64,000 nucleotides of DNA from Desulfobaccales bacterium (GTDB lineage: Bacteria; Desulfobacterota; Desulfobaccia; Desulfobaccales; 0-14-0-80-60-11), in NCBI GenBank assembly GCA_041648175.1, contig JBAZPO010000001.1, forward strand, positions 124,001-188,000, in the 5' to 3' direction. Below, piece by piece: positions 8,523 to 17,547 of this stretch (positions are counted from its first letter, which is position 1; each line of letters starts with the position of its first letter). A model generated the notes under the pieces. It was not told the origin of the DNA, made no database searches, and worked only from the letters and a program-made list of their open reading frames with translations. A program made the position numbers and the translations under genes.

Positions 8523-10018
8523 TTGGTCGCCGCGGGCAGCCCCAGAGAAGCCGTAGGCGTCAGCTTATCCTGAATCCCGAAAGGATCCTTGAATTCCTCC
8601 GCCGGCTTGAAGTTCAGCTTCTTGACGCCCCGGTTCTGAAGGTACTTGGCCAGGTCCAACTGCATATCCACCGGCTCCGCCACCCCGGCCTGGGCCAGGG
8701 CCTGCCGCATTAACCCGCTGCTTTTTTCTGCAAAGGCCACCGCGTCGCCGCAGATACGAGAGGCCTCCGTGGGGTTGTGGAAGCCGGCGGAGTTTTCGGC
8801 GCCGATGTAATTCACCCGGTAAAAAGCCTCCAGATACAGGTCCTTGGCCTGGTCGTACAGAGCTTTGTCGATATTTTTCCCTTCGGCCTGGGCCTTATGG
8901 GCGGCTTCAAAGAGCTTGGCCGCCACCGCAGTGGAGTAGCCCGCCCGGAGCAACAAGGAGGTAAAACGCTCCTGGATGGACAGGACCCGGGCCTTAAGCC
9001 AGTCGGCGGACTCGGCGTGGCACTGCTGACAGGCCACCATCCCTTGCCACAGGGGGCTGCCTACGTTGTGGTTGGAAATCTTGTTGACCCCCACCCGGGT
9101 GTACTGCATGTGGCAATCGGCGCAGGCGACGCCGGCGCTATAATGGGTGCCGCCTTTGCTGAAAAGCTCATACTCCGGATGCCGGGAAAATCCGACCTTG
9201 AAGCCCGTAACGCCTTGCTTCCACTCCAGGTTGGCGGGGTCACTCTTGATGACCTTAATGATGTTCTCGATGGAGATGTTCCCTTCCTTGCTTCCCTGCC
9301 AGGGGAAGAAGACACCGACCGACTGCATCTCCTGGTTTTTAGGAATGATGTAGGTCACGTGGCATTGGGCGCACACCAGGCTCCGCTTCTCCTGGCGGGT
9401 GAGGGTGTCCGGGTCTTTGCCCATGTCTTTGAGAGCACTATTCAGCGTCCAACGGCTCAACTTGAGGTCCATGGTCTTGTTATCGTGGCAGTCGATGCAC
9501 ATAACCCCCATGCGCTGGAACTTGGGCGGAATCTTGGCTTGTACTTCCATATAGGGGTCTTTAAAGTAGTTGGCTCCCATCTCCTGCATTAACTTGGGAG
9601 CATACGGGGTTTTGCAGGAGAGACAGACGCCCCCGGCCTTCAGGCGAGACGGATCGATCTCCAGTTGATCGATGAGCATGTAGTAGTGGCCGCGGATCTC
9701 GTTGTACTCGACGCCGAAGCCCCAACCGTTGAATAAGAGCGCCATGAAGGGATATTCGCTCAACTTGTCGAACTTATCACCGCCGGTCCAGCCCTTGCGG
9801 TATTTGCTCAGGCCCGCCGGATTGGGGTCCTTGCTCTTGAGCCAGGAGTCGTATTCCAAGGGATAAGCCTGGCCCCACACCGCGGGGTCGTACTCGCCAT
9901 CAGGGATAGTCACCGTCTTGACCGGCTCCTCCTTCGGCGGCGAACACGCGCCCATAAGCCCGATCACTCCTGCCAATACCACCGCCCAGGTGAATAAGCT
10001 CGCTCTGCTCCGTTTCAT
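8519..10018 (-). CDS. nrfA: Ammonia-forming cytochrome c nitrite reductase (catalytic subunit)
   Basis: 499 residues, close to E. coli NrfA (478). It has five haem sites in the diagnostic order: first the catalytic CLSCK (CXXCK, lysine ligand, about residue 133), then CIDCH, CAQCH, CADCH and CQQCH. An N-terminal membrane segment ends in the lipobox-like LMGAC, so it may be a lipoprotein facing the periplasm. It reduces nitrite to ammonium with six electrons from NrfH. It follows nrfH by 16 bp. Confidence 0.95.
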   Translation of the reverse strand: MKRSRASLFTWAVVLAGVIGLMGACSPPKEEPVKTVTIPDGEYDPAVWGQAYPLEYDSWLKSKDPNPAGLSKYRKGWTGGDKFDKLSEYPFMALLFNGWGFGVEYNEIRGHYYMLIDQLEIDPSRLKAGGVCLSCKTPYAPKLMQEMGANYFKDPYMEVQAKIPPKFQRMGVMCIDCHDNKTMDLKLSRWTLNSALKDMGKDPDTLTRQEKRSLVCAQCHVTYIIPKNQEMQSVGVFFPWQGSKEGNISIENIIKVIKSDPANLEWKQGVTGFKVGFSRHPEYELFSKGGTHYSAGVACADCHMQYTRVGVNKISNHNVGSPLWQGMVACQQCHAESADWLKARVLSIQERFTSLLLRAGYSTAVAAKLFEAAHKAQAEGKNIDKALYDQAKDLYLEAFYRVNYIGAENSAGFHNPTEASRICGDAVAFAEKSSGLMRQALAQAGVAEPVDMQLDLAKYLQNRGVKKLNFKPAEEFKDPFGIQDKLTPTASLGLPAATK

Positions 10019-10034
10019 AGACGTATCCTCATGA

Positions 10035-10502
10035 TTAAGGGGTCCAGGTCGCTATGGTCCCGGTACGTTTGTGCGATATGCGGCGGTGGCAATCCCAGCA
10101 CCGACGATCTTCTTTGATCTGGGAAACGAGGTCGGCATGGCAGCGGCGGCAATTAGCTTCCACCACCGTGGCGCCCCGCTCGGAGATGTGAATGGTTTCG
10201 GAAACGAAGCCCGTGTGAAACGCCAGACTATCTTTGACGCCGTCCACGGTCTTCCAGAACAGGTGGTTGGGCAGGTTATTATTGGGGAGGTGGCAATCCA
10301 CGCACTTGATGGTCTTATGCGCCCCGGAATGGAACCAGGCTTCGTATTCAGGTTGGAGCACGTGACAACTGCCGCAGAACTCCGGGCTCTCGGATTTGGC
10401 ATAGAGGCCTGGGGGGCCAAAAGCCGCAAATATCCCCAAACCCGCGACAATAACCGCGGCAAGCAACACATAAAGCAGGATGGATTTCTTGGCAGGGCTC
10501 AT
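10035..10502 (-). CDS. nrfH: Cytochrome c nitrite reductase small subunit (quinol dehydrogenase)
   Basis: 155 residues. One N-terminal membrane helix (about 8-28) is followed by four haem motifs, CGSCH, CVDCH, CRRCH and CWDCH, the NapC/NirT/NrfH layout. It oxidises menaquinol and passes electrons to NrfA on the periplasmic side. It is the first gene of nrfH-nrfA-cytochrome c. The 369-bp region upstream must hold the promoter; I see no convincing FNR-type box there. Confidence 0.94.
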   Translation of the reverse strand: MSPAKKSILLYVLLAAVIVAGLGIFAAFGPPGLYAKSESPEFCGSCHVLQPEYEAWFHSGAHKTIKCVDCHLPNNNLPNHLFWKTVDGVKDSLAFHTGFVSETIHISERGATVVEANCRRCHADLVSQIKEDRRCWDCHRRISHKRTGTIATWTP

Positions 10503-10729
10503 GCTGCCTCACGCCTGTCGTTTTGAAGAAGCCCCAGGTGGAGGTAAGATAATGCTTCAAACGCTCAAATGCAATGATTCTTCTTCAAAAATGTCGACTC
10601 ATTTGTAGAAAAAATGTTGGAAGGGCTGGGAGGATGAGGAAATGAGGCAATTTTTAAATATAATCTTTAGCGAAATGTTGCCAGTGGTCAGTGGCCATTG
10701 GTTTAGAAAAAACCTTAGGGAGCATTAGG

Positions 10730-10802
10730 GTGGCACGGCCTACCCGCACAGGCTGGAAAGCCTGTGCTACCAACTGTGGCGGGCGGGGACGCCCGCCCCA
10801 CC
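10730..10802. repeat. Dispersed palindromic repeat, copy 3, in the hemW-nrfH gap
   Basis: Two hairpins in a row: GCACAGGCT/AGCCTGTGC and GGCGGGCG/CGCCCGCC, ending in CCACCG. The rest of the gap 10503-10871 is AT-rich near 10560-10680 and has a GGTCAGTGG unit near 10684. No gene is seen. Confidence 0.7.
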
Positions 10803-10871
10803 GATTTTTCATGGTTTTGAGAGAGCCAAGGTTCAGGCGCGACTGAACGCGACCGCGGTTGATCCTGGGCG

Positions 10872-11987
10872 CTAATCCACAAACCGGAGGGGCAGGCTAT
10901 CGGCCACCACCAGGCCCTCAGCCGTGGCCTTAACCCGGTCGCGGTCCACCCGAACCAGGCCGGACTCTTCAAGCTCCGCCAGGGTGGCCTCACCCCGGGG
11001 GTGTTCCCGGAGAGTAGCAAGGGGAACGCCTTCTTGGGTGCGGAAGCCCAGGTACAGGATTTCCAGGCGAACTTGCTCCGGGGTGAGAATTTCCTGTCCC
11101 GCCACCGGGGCCCTCCCTTCGTTCAGGGAGGCGCAATACTGCTCCACCGACGCACAATTCCACCGACGCTGAGTGCCATTAAAGGAATGAGCCCCGGGAC
11201 CCAGCCCCAGGCAGGGCATGCGGGTCCAGTACTTGTGATTGTGGCGGCAGGTGAACCCTTCTCCCCGGGCGAAATTGGCGACCTCGTAATGGAGATAGCC
11301 CCTTGCCTTCAAGAAACTTGCGGTCAGGAGGAATAATTCCCGTTGAAACTCCTCATTAAGGGGGACCAGTTTTCCCTCCGCCGCGTTCCGGCCCATAGGG
11401 GTGTCCTCAGCCAAGGTGAGCTGGTAGCAAGAGAGGTGCTCGGGATCAAACCTTAAGGCCGTTTCCAGGGTGTTGAGCCAGGCCTCCGCCGTCTGCCCCG
11501 GCAGGCCGTAGATGAGGTCGAGTCCCAGGTTGGTAAACCCCGCGGCCCGGATGAGGTCGATGGCGGCTTTGGTCTGGCCGGCCGTGTGGCGTCGGCCCAG
11601 AAAGCGCAATTCGGTTTCATCAAACGACTGGCACCCCAGACTCAGGCGGTTGATGCCCAACTCCAGGAACAGCCGCAATTTTTCTGCCGTAATATCGTCA
11701 GGATTGGCCTCTATGGTGATCTCGCTCTCCGGGGCAAAAATGAACTGCCGCCGCAGGTTGTGCATCAATTCAGCAAGGTGCGCCTCGCCCAGCCATGAAG
11801 GCGTGCCGCCACCCAGGAAAAGGGTGTCGAACGCGGGGAATTGGTCGCGGTAGAGGCGGGCTTCGGCGTCCAGGGCCGCGAGATATGACGAAACCAGGCT
11901 ACTGTCGGCGATGGAGTAGAAGTCACAGTAGGGGCACTTGGTTTTGCAGAAAGGGATGTGGATGTAGAGACCGGGGGAAGGGGTCAT
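10872..11987 (-). CDS. hemW: Haem chaperone HemW (radical SAM, oxygen-independent coproporphyrinogen oxidase-like)
   Basis: 371 residues from the ATG at 11987. The N-terminus LYIHIPFCKTKCPYCDFYS carries the radical SAM CX3CX2C motif. The GGGTPS and GLDLIYGLPGQT segments are typical, and the tail holds the HemW C-terminal domain. HemW inserts haem into target proteins rather than making coproporphyrin; the Cys that follows CX3CX2C in true HemN is absent (F at that place). A GTG 33 bp upstream is in frame, but the extra 11 codons come from a dispersed repeat, so I prefer the ATG. Confidence 0.88.
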   Translation of the reverse strand: MTPSPGLYIHIPFCKTKCPYCDFYSIADSSLVSSYLAALDAEARLYRDQFPAFDTLFLGGGTPSWLGEAHLAELMHNLRRQFIFAPESEITIEANPDDITAEKLRLFLELGINRLSLGCQSFDETELRFLGRRHTAGQTKAAIDLIRAAGFTNLGLDLIYGLPGQTAEAWLNTLETALRFDPEHLSCYQLTLAEDTPMGRNAAEGKLVPLNEEFQRELFLLTASFLKARGYLHYEVANFARGEGFTCRHNHKYWTRMPCLGLGPGAHSFNGTQRRWNCASVEQYCASLNEGRAPVAGQEILTPEQVRLEILYLGFRTQEGVPLATLREHPRGEATLAELEESGLVRVDRDRVKATAEGLVVADSLPLRFVD

Positions 11988-12112
11988 GATGTTCTTATAG
12001 GGCGGGCCATTGCCAAGCACAGCTTGAGAACGAGGTTGTGCGCAGCCTACCGAAAAAACGAGATTCTTCGCTGCGCTCAGAATGACAATTTTCCCTGGCC
12101 CCTGATCACGAT

Positions 12113-12238
12113 CTGCTCATTTCCCGCCTTGAGGACCGCGACGAAGGCGCTTTGGGGGATTGGGACGGCGCCGACCATTTTCATGTGCTTTTTACCGGCC
12201 GTTGCTTACCCAGGAGTTTGCGGCCCCTGCTCATGATT
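12113..12238 (-). pseudogene. Decayed copy of the 3' end of lepA
   Basis: Read on the minus strand this stretch encodes SRGRKLLGKQRP, then after a one-base deletion KKHMKMVGAVPIPQSAFVAVL, matching the last 38 or so residues of the intact LepA at 13036-14832 (KRKLLEKQRAGKKRMKMVGAVQIPQSA...). The stop is lost (TAG to CAG). The similarity continues about 100 bp past the stop, so a piece of lepA plus its flank was duplicated. It lies between hemW and the membrane-protein gene. Confidence 0.85.
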
Positions 12239-12240
12239 CT

Positions 12241-12798
12241 TCAGGTTTGCCGGGCCTTTCTCACCCGGTGAACATACCACTGGGTAAAGATGATTCCCAA
12301 GAACATGGTCCCGGTAGCGAGGACGGGATAGAGCCAACCGGCCATCTGGTCCAGATATGGTCTGAATATGCTGGCCCCCAGGGCTATGAGAAAGATAATG
12401 CCCCAGACCATGGATATAAAATAACCGGCGTGGATGAACTCAGGGGTATGCCAGTAGGCTTCCGGTACGCTTTCCCTGGCGTACTGCAAAGTAAACGGCT
12501 GACCAGCGATGATGGAGCCCCAGGCTATGGCCGCCAGGGTCCCCCGGGCCAGCAAGTCCATATGCTCAATAACCCACAGGTTTTTCAGAAAAGCCACCAG
12601 GATGAAACTGAGTAAAAAAAACATCAGGCTGCCCCAGGTCAGGAAAAACCCCTTCCGCAGTTGCTTGAATCCCAGGACCAGCCCAGACAGCAAAGAAACC
12701 GCCAAAGCCATATCCAGCCTGAATAGGGAAGGCCCGGCCAGGATGCCGAACAAGATCCAGGGTAAAAACCCAAGGAGGATTTTCAGCAAATCTTTCAC
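12241..12798 (-). CDS. Conserved-looking integral membrane protein, function unknown
   Basis: 185 residues with about six hydrophobic segments (roughly 5-25, 28-47, 53-73, 83-98, 125-147 and 155-176). The loop GQPFTLQYARESVPEAYWHTPEF between helices 4 and 5 is polar, rich in aromatic residues and probably functional. The start is GTG after GAGAAG. It is flanked on both sides by copies of the lepA 3' end, so it may have arrived with, or been trapped by, that duplication. I do not recognise a named family. Confidence 0.65.
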   Translation of the reverse strand: MKDLLKILLGFLPWILFGILAGPSLFRLDMALAVSLLSGLVLGFKQLRKGFFLTWGSLMFFLLSFILVAFLKNLWVIEHMDLLARGTLAAIAWGSIIAGQPFTLQYARESVPEAYWHTPEFIHAGYFISMVWGIIFLIALGASIFRPYLDQMAGWLYPVLATGTMFLGIIFTQWYVHRVRKARQT

Positions 12799-12852
12799 AG
12801 CTTCTCGGCAGCAGTGACCGGCGGCTCCGGCATTGATCGCATCATTAACTCG

Positions 12853-12955
12853 TTCCCAAGGTGAACTTGGGAACGGAAGCGGACGCCAAGCTCAGCTTGG
12901 CCTCCAAGGGCATTCCCAAGCACAGCTTGGGAACGAGGTTGTGGAGAACGAGGTT
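12853..12955. repeat. Cluster of CCCAAG...CTTGGG inverted repeats
   Basis: Three tandem hairpins of the type CGTTCCCAAG...CTTGGGAACG, CCAAGCTCAGCTTGG and TTCCCAAGCACAGCTTGGGAA. A diverged copy of the last lies at 12006-12036, inside the duplicated block. No gene is seen. Confidence 0.7.
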
Positions 12956-13035
12956 TGAGGAAGCGCGGCCTACCGAAAAAACGAGATGCTTCGCTACGCT
13001 CAGAATGACAATTTTCCCTGGCCACTGATCACGAT

Positions 13036-14832
13036 CTACTCATTTTCCGTTTTCAACACCGCCACGAAGGCGCTTTGGGGGATTTGGACCGCGCCCACCA
13101 TTTTCATGCGCTTTTTGCCGGCCCGCTGTTTTTCCAGGAGCTTCCGTTTCCGGCTGATGTCGCCGCCGTAGCACTTGGCGGTGACGTCCTTCCTAAAGGC
13201 CGAGATGGTGGAGCGGGAGATGATCTGGCCGCCCACCGCACCCTGGATGGCGATCTTGAACTGCTGCCGGGGGATTTCGTCCCTCAGGCGGTCGCACACC
13301 CGCACACCCCACTCCCGGACCCGGTCCTTGTGGACGATCATGGAGAGGGCGTCGAGCTTCTCGCCGTTCACCAGGATATCCAGTTTCACCAGGCTGGTTA
13401 CCCGGTAATCCAGGATTTCGTAGTCAAAGGAGCCGTAGCCCTGAGTGATGGTCTTGAGGCGGTCGTAGAAGTCGATGATCACCTCGGCCAGGGGCATATC
13501 GAAGATGATCTCCACCCGGCCCGGGGACGGGTAGTTGAACCGGGAGTTGGAGCCCCGGCGTTCCAGGCAGAGCTTCATCACCGCGCCCACGAAGCGTTCC
13601 GGGATGAGGATGTTAGCCCTGATGAAGGGCTCTTCCTCGGTCTGGATGCTGCTGGGGTCGGGATAGAATAAAGGGTTGTCCACGGTGAGAGTTTTGCCGT
13701 CAACCAGGGTAAAGCGGTACTGGACCCCGGGCACGGTCATGATGATGGACTGGTTGTACTCCCGCTCCAGCCGCTCCTGGACGATCTCCAGGTGCAGCAG
13801 CCCCAAAAAGCCGCAGCGGAAGCCCTGGCCCAGGGCCGCGGAGGAATCCCGCTGGTAGACCAGGGAGGCGTCGTTGAGCTTGTATTTCTCCAGAGAGTCG
13901 GCCAAATCCTGGTAATCGTCGTTGGAGACCGGGTAGATGGAAGCGAAGACCACGGGCTTGACTTCCTTAAAGCCGGGCAGGGGCGTAGCCGCGGGGCGGG
14001 CCTCCAGAGTGACGGTGTCGCCGATGCGGGTGTCGGCCACCGTCTTGATGCCGGCGATGAGATAGCCCACCATGCCCGCGGACAGCTCTTTGCGGGGTTC
14101 GCGGGTCAGCCGGAAGATACCCGTTTCCTCCACCTTGTGGATGGTGTTGTGGTACATGAGGCGGATGAGGTCTCCCGGTTTGACCTTGCCGTCGACGACC
14201 CGGCAGGAGACCACGGTTCCCCGGAAGGAGTCATAGTGGGCATCAAAAATCAAGGCCCGCAAAGGCGCCTCCGCGGTTCCCTTCGGCGGCGGAATCCGGG
14301 CTACAATGGCCTCCAGGACGTCCTCGATGCCAATGCCCTCCTTGGCCGAGCATAAAATGGCGTGGTCCGGGTCCAGACCCAGCTCCCGCTCGATCTGGTC
14401 TTTGACCCCGTCCACGTCCGCGGCGGGGAGGTCGATCTTGTTGATCACCGGGATGATGGTGAGGTCGTGCTCCATGGCCAGGTAGAGGTTGGCCACGGTC
14501 TGGGCCTCCACGCCTTGGGAGGCGTCCACCAGCAGCAGCACCCCCTCGCAGGAGGCCAAAGCCCGGGAGACCTCGTAGGAGAAATCCACGTGGCCCGGGG
14601 TGTCGATGAGGTTAAGCTCGTATTCCAGGCCGTCGGCGGCGGTATAGGGCAGCGAAATGGTGTTGCTCTTGATGGTGATGCCCCGCTCGCGTTCCAGGTC
14701 CATGGTATCCAGGATCTGGTCGCGAAACTGGCGGTCCTCCACCATGCCGGTCCACTGGATAAGGCGGTCCGCCAGGGTGGACTTGCCGTGGTCAATATGG
14801 GCGATGATGCTGAAGTTGCGGATATTAGACAT
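13036..14832 (-). CDS. lepA: Elongation factor 4 (LepA) GTPase
   Basis: 598 residues, the full family length. It opens with MSNIRNFSIIAHIDHGKSTL (G1 loop), followed by DTPGHVDF (G3) and NKIDLP (G4), then domain II, EF-G-like domains III and V, and the LepA-specific C-terminal domain ending KMVGAVQIPQ. It acts on stalled ribosomes and promotes back-translocation or initiation. The Shine-Dalgarno is weak, but the start matches the family exactly. A partial duplicate of its 3' end lies 0.8 kb downstream. Confidence 0.96.
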   Translation of the reverse strand: MSNIRNFSIIAHIDHGKSTLADRLIQWTGMVEDRQFRDQILDTMDLERERGITIKSNTISLPYTAADGLEYELNLIDTPGHVDFSYEVSRALASCEGVLLLVDASQGVEAQTVANLYLAMEHDLTIIPVINKIDLPAADVDGVKDQIERELGLDPDHAILCSAKEGIGIEDVLEAIVARIPPPKGTAEAPLRALIFDAHYDSFRGTVVSCRVVDGKVKPGDLIRLMYHNTIHKVEETGIFRLTREPRKELSAGMVGYLIAGIKTVADTRIGDTVTLEARPAATPLPGFKEVKPVVFASIYPVSNDDYQDLADSLEKYKLNDASLVYQRDSSAALGQGFRCGFLGLLHLEIVQERLEREYNQSIIMTVPGVQYRFTLVDGKTLTVDNPLFYPDPSSIQTEEEPFIRANILIPERFVGAVMKLCLERRGSNSRFNYPSPGRVEIIFDMPLAEVIIDFYDRLKTITQGYGSFDYEILDYRVTSLVKLDILVNGEKLDALSMIVHKDRVREWGVRVCDRLRDEIPRQQFKIAIQGAVGGQIISRSTISAFRKDVTAKCYGGDISRKRKLLEKQRAGKKRMKMVGAVQIPQSAFVAVLKTENE

Positions 14833-15052
14833 ATTTTTACACTAAGAGAAGCGCTGTTTCCTTGAGAATATCGAATCAACTGCAATATATTATTTTACCT
14901 TTTATCTCCCGAGAGTGCACCCTTTGATTTTTGGGGAATTCCGGACGCGGCTTAAAAAATTTTTAGATATTTCACTTAATATATATAGCCTAAAAATGAT
15001 CTAACCATTATAATGTACATATTAAAGCTTGATTTAAAGTGAGGACTAACCG

Positions 15053-15277
15053 ATGGATGAATACGGCGTTGATTTTGATTGGACCCCTGAACCGAGAAAA
15101 CCCCTGGTGGCAGTGCTGGCCGACCCCTGGCATGGGCGGCTGGTAGAGCGGATCATCATGATGGTGAACCAGTGTATCTGCTACAAGGGTCACGTATACA
15201 GATTCAGTTGGAAGGACGGCGACGTGGCTTTTTATGAACCTGCCATCATGGAAACCGTCCCGCACTGCTGCGTCTAA
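15053..15277 (+). CDS. Small hypothetical protein (74 aa)
   Basis: A plausible small gene: ATG after GTGAGGAC, a TATAAT box at 15009-15014, and a clear terminator 32 bp after the stop. The product is acidic at the N-terminus and has three Cys (NQCICYKG and the terminal HCCV), which might bind metal. No family is recognised. It is divergent from lepA across an AT-rich 220-bp gap. Confidence 0.6.
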   Translation: MDEYGVDFDWTPEPRKPLVAVLADPWHGRLVERIIMMVNQCICYKGHVYRFSWKDGDVAFYEPAIMETVPHCCV

Positions 15278-15308
15278 CCTAATACCTTCGTGATCTATCT
15301 CCCCCCAA

Positions 15309-15342
15309 GGCTCGCGTCCTTTACTGGCGCGGGCCTTTTTTA
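15309..15342 (+). terminator. Rho-independent terminator after the 74-aa gene
   Basis: The stem GGCTCGCG/CGCGGGCC (one G-U pair) is followed by TTTTTTATT. Confidence 0.75.
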
Positions 15343-15496
15343 TTAGGTGCCAGGTTCCAGGTGTCAGGTGTCAGTAAAGGGGCCATGATTAAGCAAGACT
15401 CTCCGGCAGTAACGTCTCCCTCCCCACACATTGACACCACCGCCGCCCCCGAGTATAAAGAAATAAAAAAGGTTACCCCGCCTTAAGGCGAAGGGG

Positions 15497-15817
15497 ATGA
15501 GTATGTTAAAGGACCTGCTGAAAAGGCCGGGGGCTGGATTCCTGTTGGGGATTGGGGTGGTGATCCTGGCCCCCATCGTGTTGCCGGTGGTGGCCAGGGC
15601 TGCCCGGCCTTTGGCGAAAGCCTTGCTCCACGGCTATTTCGACCTGGTGGACGAACTGAAATCCCTGGCCGCAGACGATGAGAAAAAACCCACCCCCGTG
15701 CTCGGCGCTATAGTGGCCACCGGATTTGAAGAGTCGGCTGCGGCCGCTGGGGAGATAGCCGTGGAAGAAGGGATGGCCGACGTTATTCTGGAGGGCGTGG
15801 TCGCCGCCTTGGTATGA
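15497..15817 (+). CDS. DUF5132-like small membrane-associated protein
   Basis: 106 residues. The N-terminal hydrophobic stretch (about 13-35, with LAPIVLPVVARAARPLAKALL) resembles DUF5132 proteins. The rest is acidic and Ala/Glu-rich (FEESAAAAGEIAVEEGMADV). It is likely anchored to the inner membrane; the function is unknown. The ATG at 15497 has GGCGAAGGGGATGAG before it. The product is rich in small residues but not repetitive. Confidence 0.65.
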   Translation: MSMLKDLLKRPGAGFLLGIGVVILAPIVLPVVARAARPLAKALLHGYFDLVDELKSLAADDEKKPTPVLGAIVATGFEESAAAAGEIAVEEGMADVILEGVVAALV

Positions 15818-15880
15818 GGCCGGCCTCCCGGCTCCCTTCTTCAACCATAAGGCCCGGTCATCAAGAAACCAGATACCGCA

Positions 15881-16426
15881 TCAGCGGGGCTTGGGCATTG
15901 GCTGCCGGCCCCCGCTATTTACGCCCCGTTCCAGGCCTTCCATGATGGCGTTCACAAACTTGTTGGCGTAGGCCACATAGTCACCTTCCACCACATAGCC
16001 ATACCTGATGTAACTCTCCGGGAAATTCACCCGGGCCTTTTTGATGATGAGATAAATATTGGGGTTGATCCCCGCGGTGCCGGGGTATTGGTAGTAAAGG
16101 TTGGGAACCCGGTGGGCAATGATGATCAGGCCGCTTTCATCCAGGATGGTCAGCTTGTCATAAGTCCGGGTCTCGGGGTTGAGCTTGTCGATGACCGCAC
16201 CCTTCGCAATGAGCCCACTGCCCTCTCGATTGATCTTCTGCAAGGTGGCGTCGATCTTGGCCAGAATCTTCGCTTTTTCTGCAAGGGGAATCTTCTGATA
16301 CTGGTAAAAATAGCTGGCGGGAAACTGTTTGGCCGGCATAGAGGCTTCTTCCGCCCGGCTCGGAGGGATCCCGGAGATCAGGCCGACAATCAGGAGCACG
16401 AGGAGAGATTTGATCCGCACAGGCAT
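15881..16426 (-). CDS. Secreted hypothetical protein (181 aa)
   Basis: A signal peptide (about 25 residues, ending SRAEE) is followed by a soluble domain rich in Tyr and Ile (NLYYQYPGTAGINPNIYLIIKKARV). There are no cysteines and no known motif. It is probably periplasmic. It ends 60 bp from the convergent DUF5132-like gene. No family is recognised. Confidence 0.6.
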   Translation of the reverse strand: MPVRIKSLLVLLIVGLISGIPPSRAEEASMPAKQFPASYFYQYQKIPLAEKAKILAKIDATLQKINREGSGLIAKGAVIDKLNPETRTYDKLTILDESGLIIIAHRVPNLYYQYPGTAGINPNIYLIIKKARVNFPESYIRYGYVVEGDYVAYANKFVNAIMEGLERGVNSGGRQPMPKPR

Positions 16427-16438
16427 GGGTCAAGACCG

Positions 16439-16465
16439 GTAGGGCGGGCGTCCCCGCCCGCCACC
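16439..16465. repeat. Short GGGCGGGCG hairpin repeat
   Basis: GGGCGGGCGTCCCCGCCCGCC, a member of the same dispersed group as the second hairpin at 10730-10802. It lies just upstream of the secreted protein gene. Confidence 0.6.
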
Positions 16466-16566
16466 ATCATATCATCCTTACAAGCAGGGGTTAGGGGATA
16501 TTACCGTTCTTGCGACAGGGCTGAACTCCGGTGATCCAGGCCATCCCGCCTCCAAAGGTCCGCCTT

Positions 16567-16875
16567 TTACTCGAACCTGACCTCTTCGTCGGGAAGTTCG
16601 ATTTCCTTGGGGAACTCGGAGAAAGGGAAGGGGCGCTGGTTTTCGTTCAGGGTAACATAACGCATTAACCGGTAGCCGTAAGTCGCAACCTTGTTGGCGA
16701 AGGTCCGGGCAGGCTCATTGTGCCGCAGGGTAACCAACAAAAAAAAGTATTCGAACACGGTGATGAGCAGCACAATGGTTTTGACCACCTCGAAGATGGC
16801 CACATACAGAAGCGTGTAGAGCAAACGGATGGCGACCTGTTTGCGGGAGACCGCACCTGGTGATTCGTCGTTCAT
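16567..16875 (-). CDS. DUF4389 family membrane protein
   Basis: 102 residues. The pattern RLLYTLLYVAIFEVVKTIVLL (helix 1) ... FFLLVTLRHNEPARTFANKVATYGYRLMRYVTLNENQRPFPF is the DUF4389 signature, with one or two membrane segments and a conserved TLNEN-RPFPFSEFP tail. The role is unknown; such proteins are often encoded near membrane transport or lipase genes. It appears monocistronic. Confidence 0.8.
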   Translation of the reverse strand: MNDESPGAVSRKQVAIRLLYTLLYVAIFEVVKTIVLLITVFEYFFLLVTLRHNEPARTFANKVATYGYRLMRYVTLNENQRPFPFSEFPKEIELPDEEVRFE

Positions 16876-17112
16876 GGTTCCTCCGGCTGTGGTGACACTT
16901 CGTTGACGGTTAACCGCCGTATTCCGTCAGGGTTATCTTTACTATAATAGTGGGGCCGGGTTTTGGCAAGTTGGGATTCCGCTGCCAGCCACTGGGTCCC
17001 GGCAGGTGAAATTCTTGGCTTCCCGTGAGCAAATATGGTATGCCTGATCTGGCAGATCGCCGCTGTTTGGGGCGTTTGGAAACTTCAAGGAAAAAGTGGA
17101 GGTTAAGGAGCC

Positions 17113-17487
17113 TTGCATGAATATTCATTAATGGAGCAGGTGGTCGCCCACATCCTGGCGGAACTCAAAAAGCAGGAGGGACCCCCTCCTGAGGGTTCGC
17201 TGGAGGTGGTTCTCAACGTTGGGGCACTGGCGGTGCACTCCGAGGCCGCCACCCGCCAGGCCTATGAGGTTTTGGTCAAAGGGACGCCGCTCGAGAATTC
17301 CCGGCTTCGACTGACCATTGAACCGATCACCCTGGCCTGTGGGCAATGCGGCTATAAAGAACCCCTGCCGGAGGGTGCGGTTGATCCCCACGACCAATCC
17401 CCCTTGATGGAGTGCCCCCGTTGCGGCGCCGTGATCCCAGTGCAGGGAGGCCGGGGGGTGGAGTCCATCGAACTTAGGTGGGAGTGA
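17113..17487 (+). CDS. hypA: [NiFe]-hydrogenase nickel incorporation protein HypA
   Basis: 124 residues. The essential MHE N-terminus (nickel ligands from the amino group and His2) is reached only from the TTG at 17113; GGAGG at 17098-17102 has about 10 bp spacing. The zinc site is CGQCG...CPRCG (about residues 76-112). The protein delivers nickel with HypB during hydrogenase or urease maturation. It is convergent with the maturation protease gene 61 bp away. No hydrogenase structural genes are in the window. Confidence 0.92.
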   Translation: MHEYSLMEQVVAHILAELKKQEGPPPEGSLEVVLNVGALAVHSEAATRQAYEVLVKGTPLENSRLRLTIEPITLACGQCGYKEPLPEGAVDPHDQSPLMECPRCGAVIPVQGGRGVESIELRWE

Positions 17488-17547
17488 AACCGTTTTTGGT
17501 TTTTGGTTTTTGGTTTTTCGTTAAAATAGAACGAAATTAGAGGCCGA

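Noticed and set aside
10503..10729. FNR or NsrR-type operator upstream of nrfH
   Set aside because: No TTGAT-N4-ATCAA or close variant is visible by eye.
12986..13171. Similar short plus-strand frames at 11958-12236 and 12986-13171 that look like a small gene family
   Set aside because: Their similarity is fully explained by the duplicated 3' end of lepA read on the wrong strand.
17488..17547. Repeated TTTTTGG units between hypA and the maturation protease gene as a terminator
   Set aside because: No stable stem is formed; it is a simple short tandem repeat.
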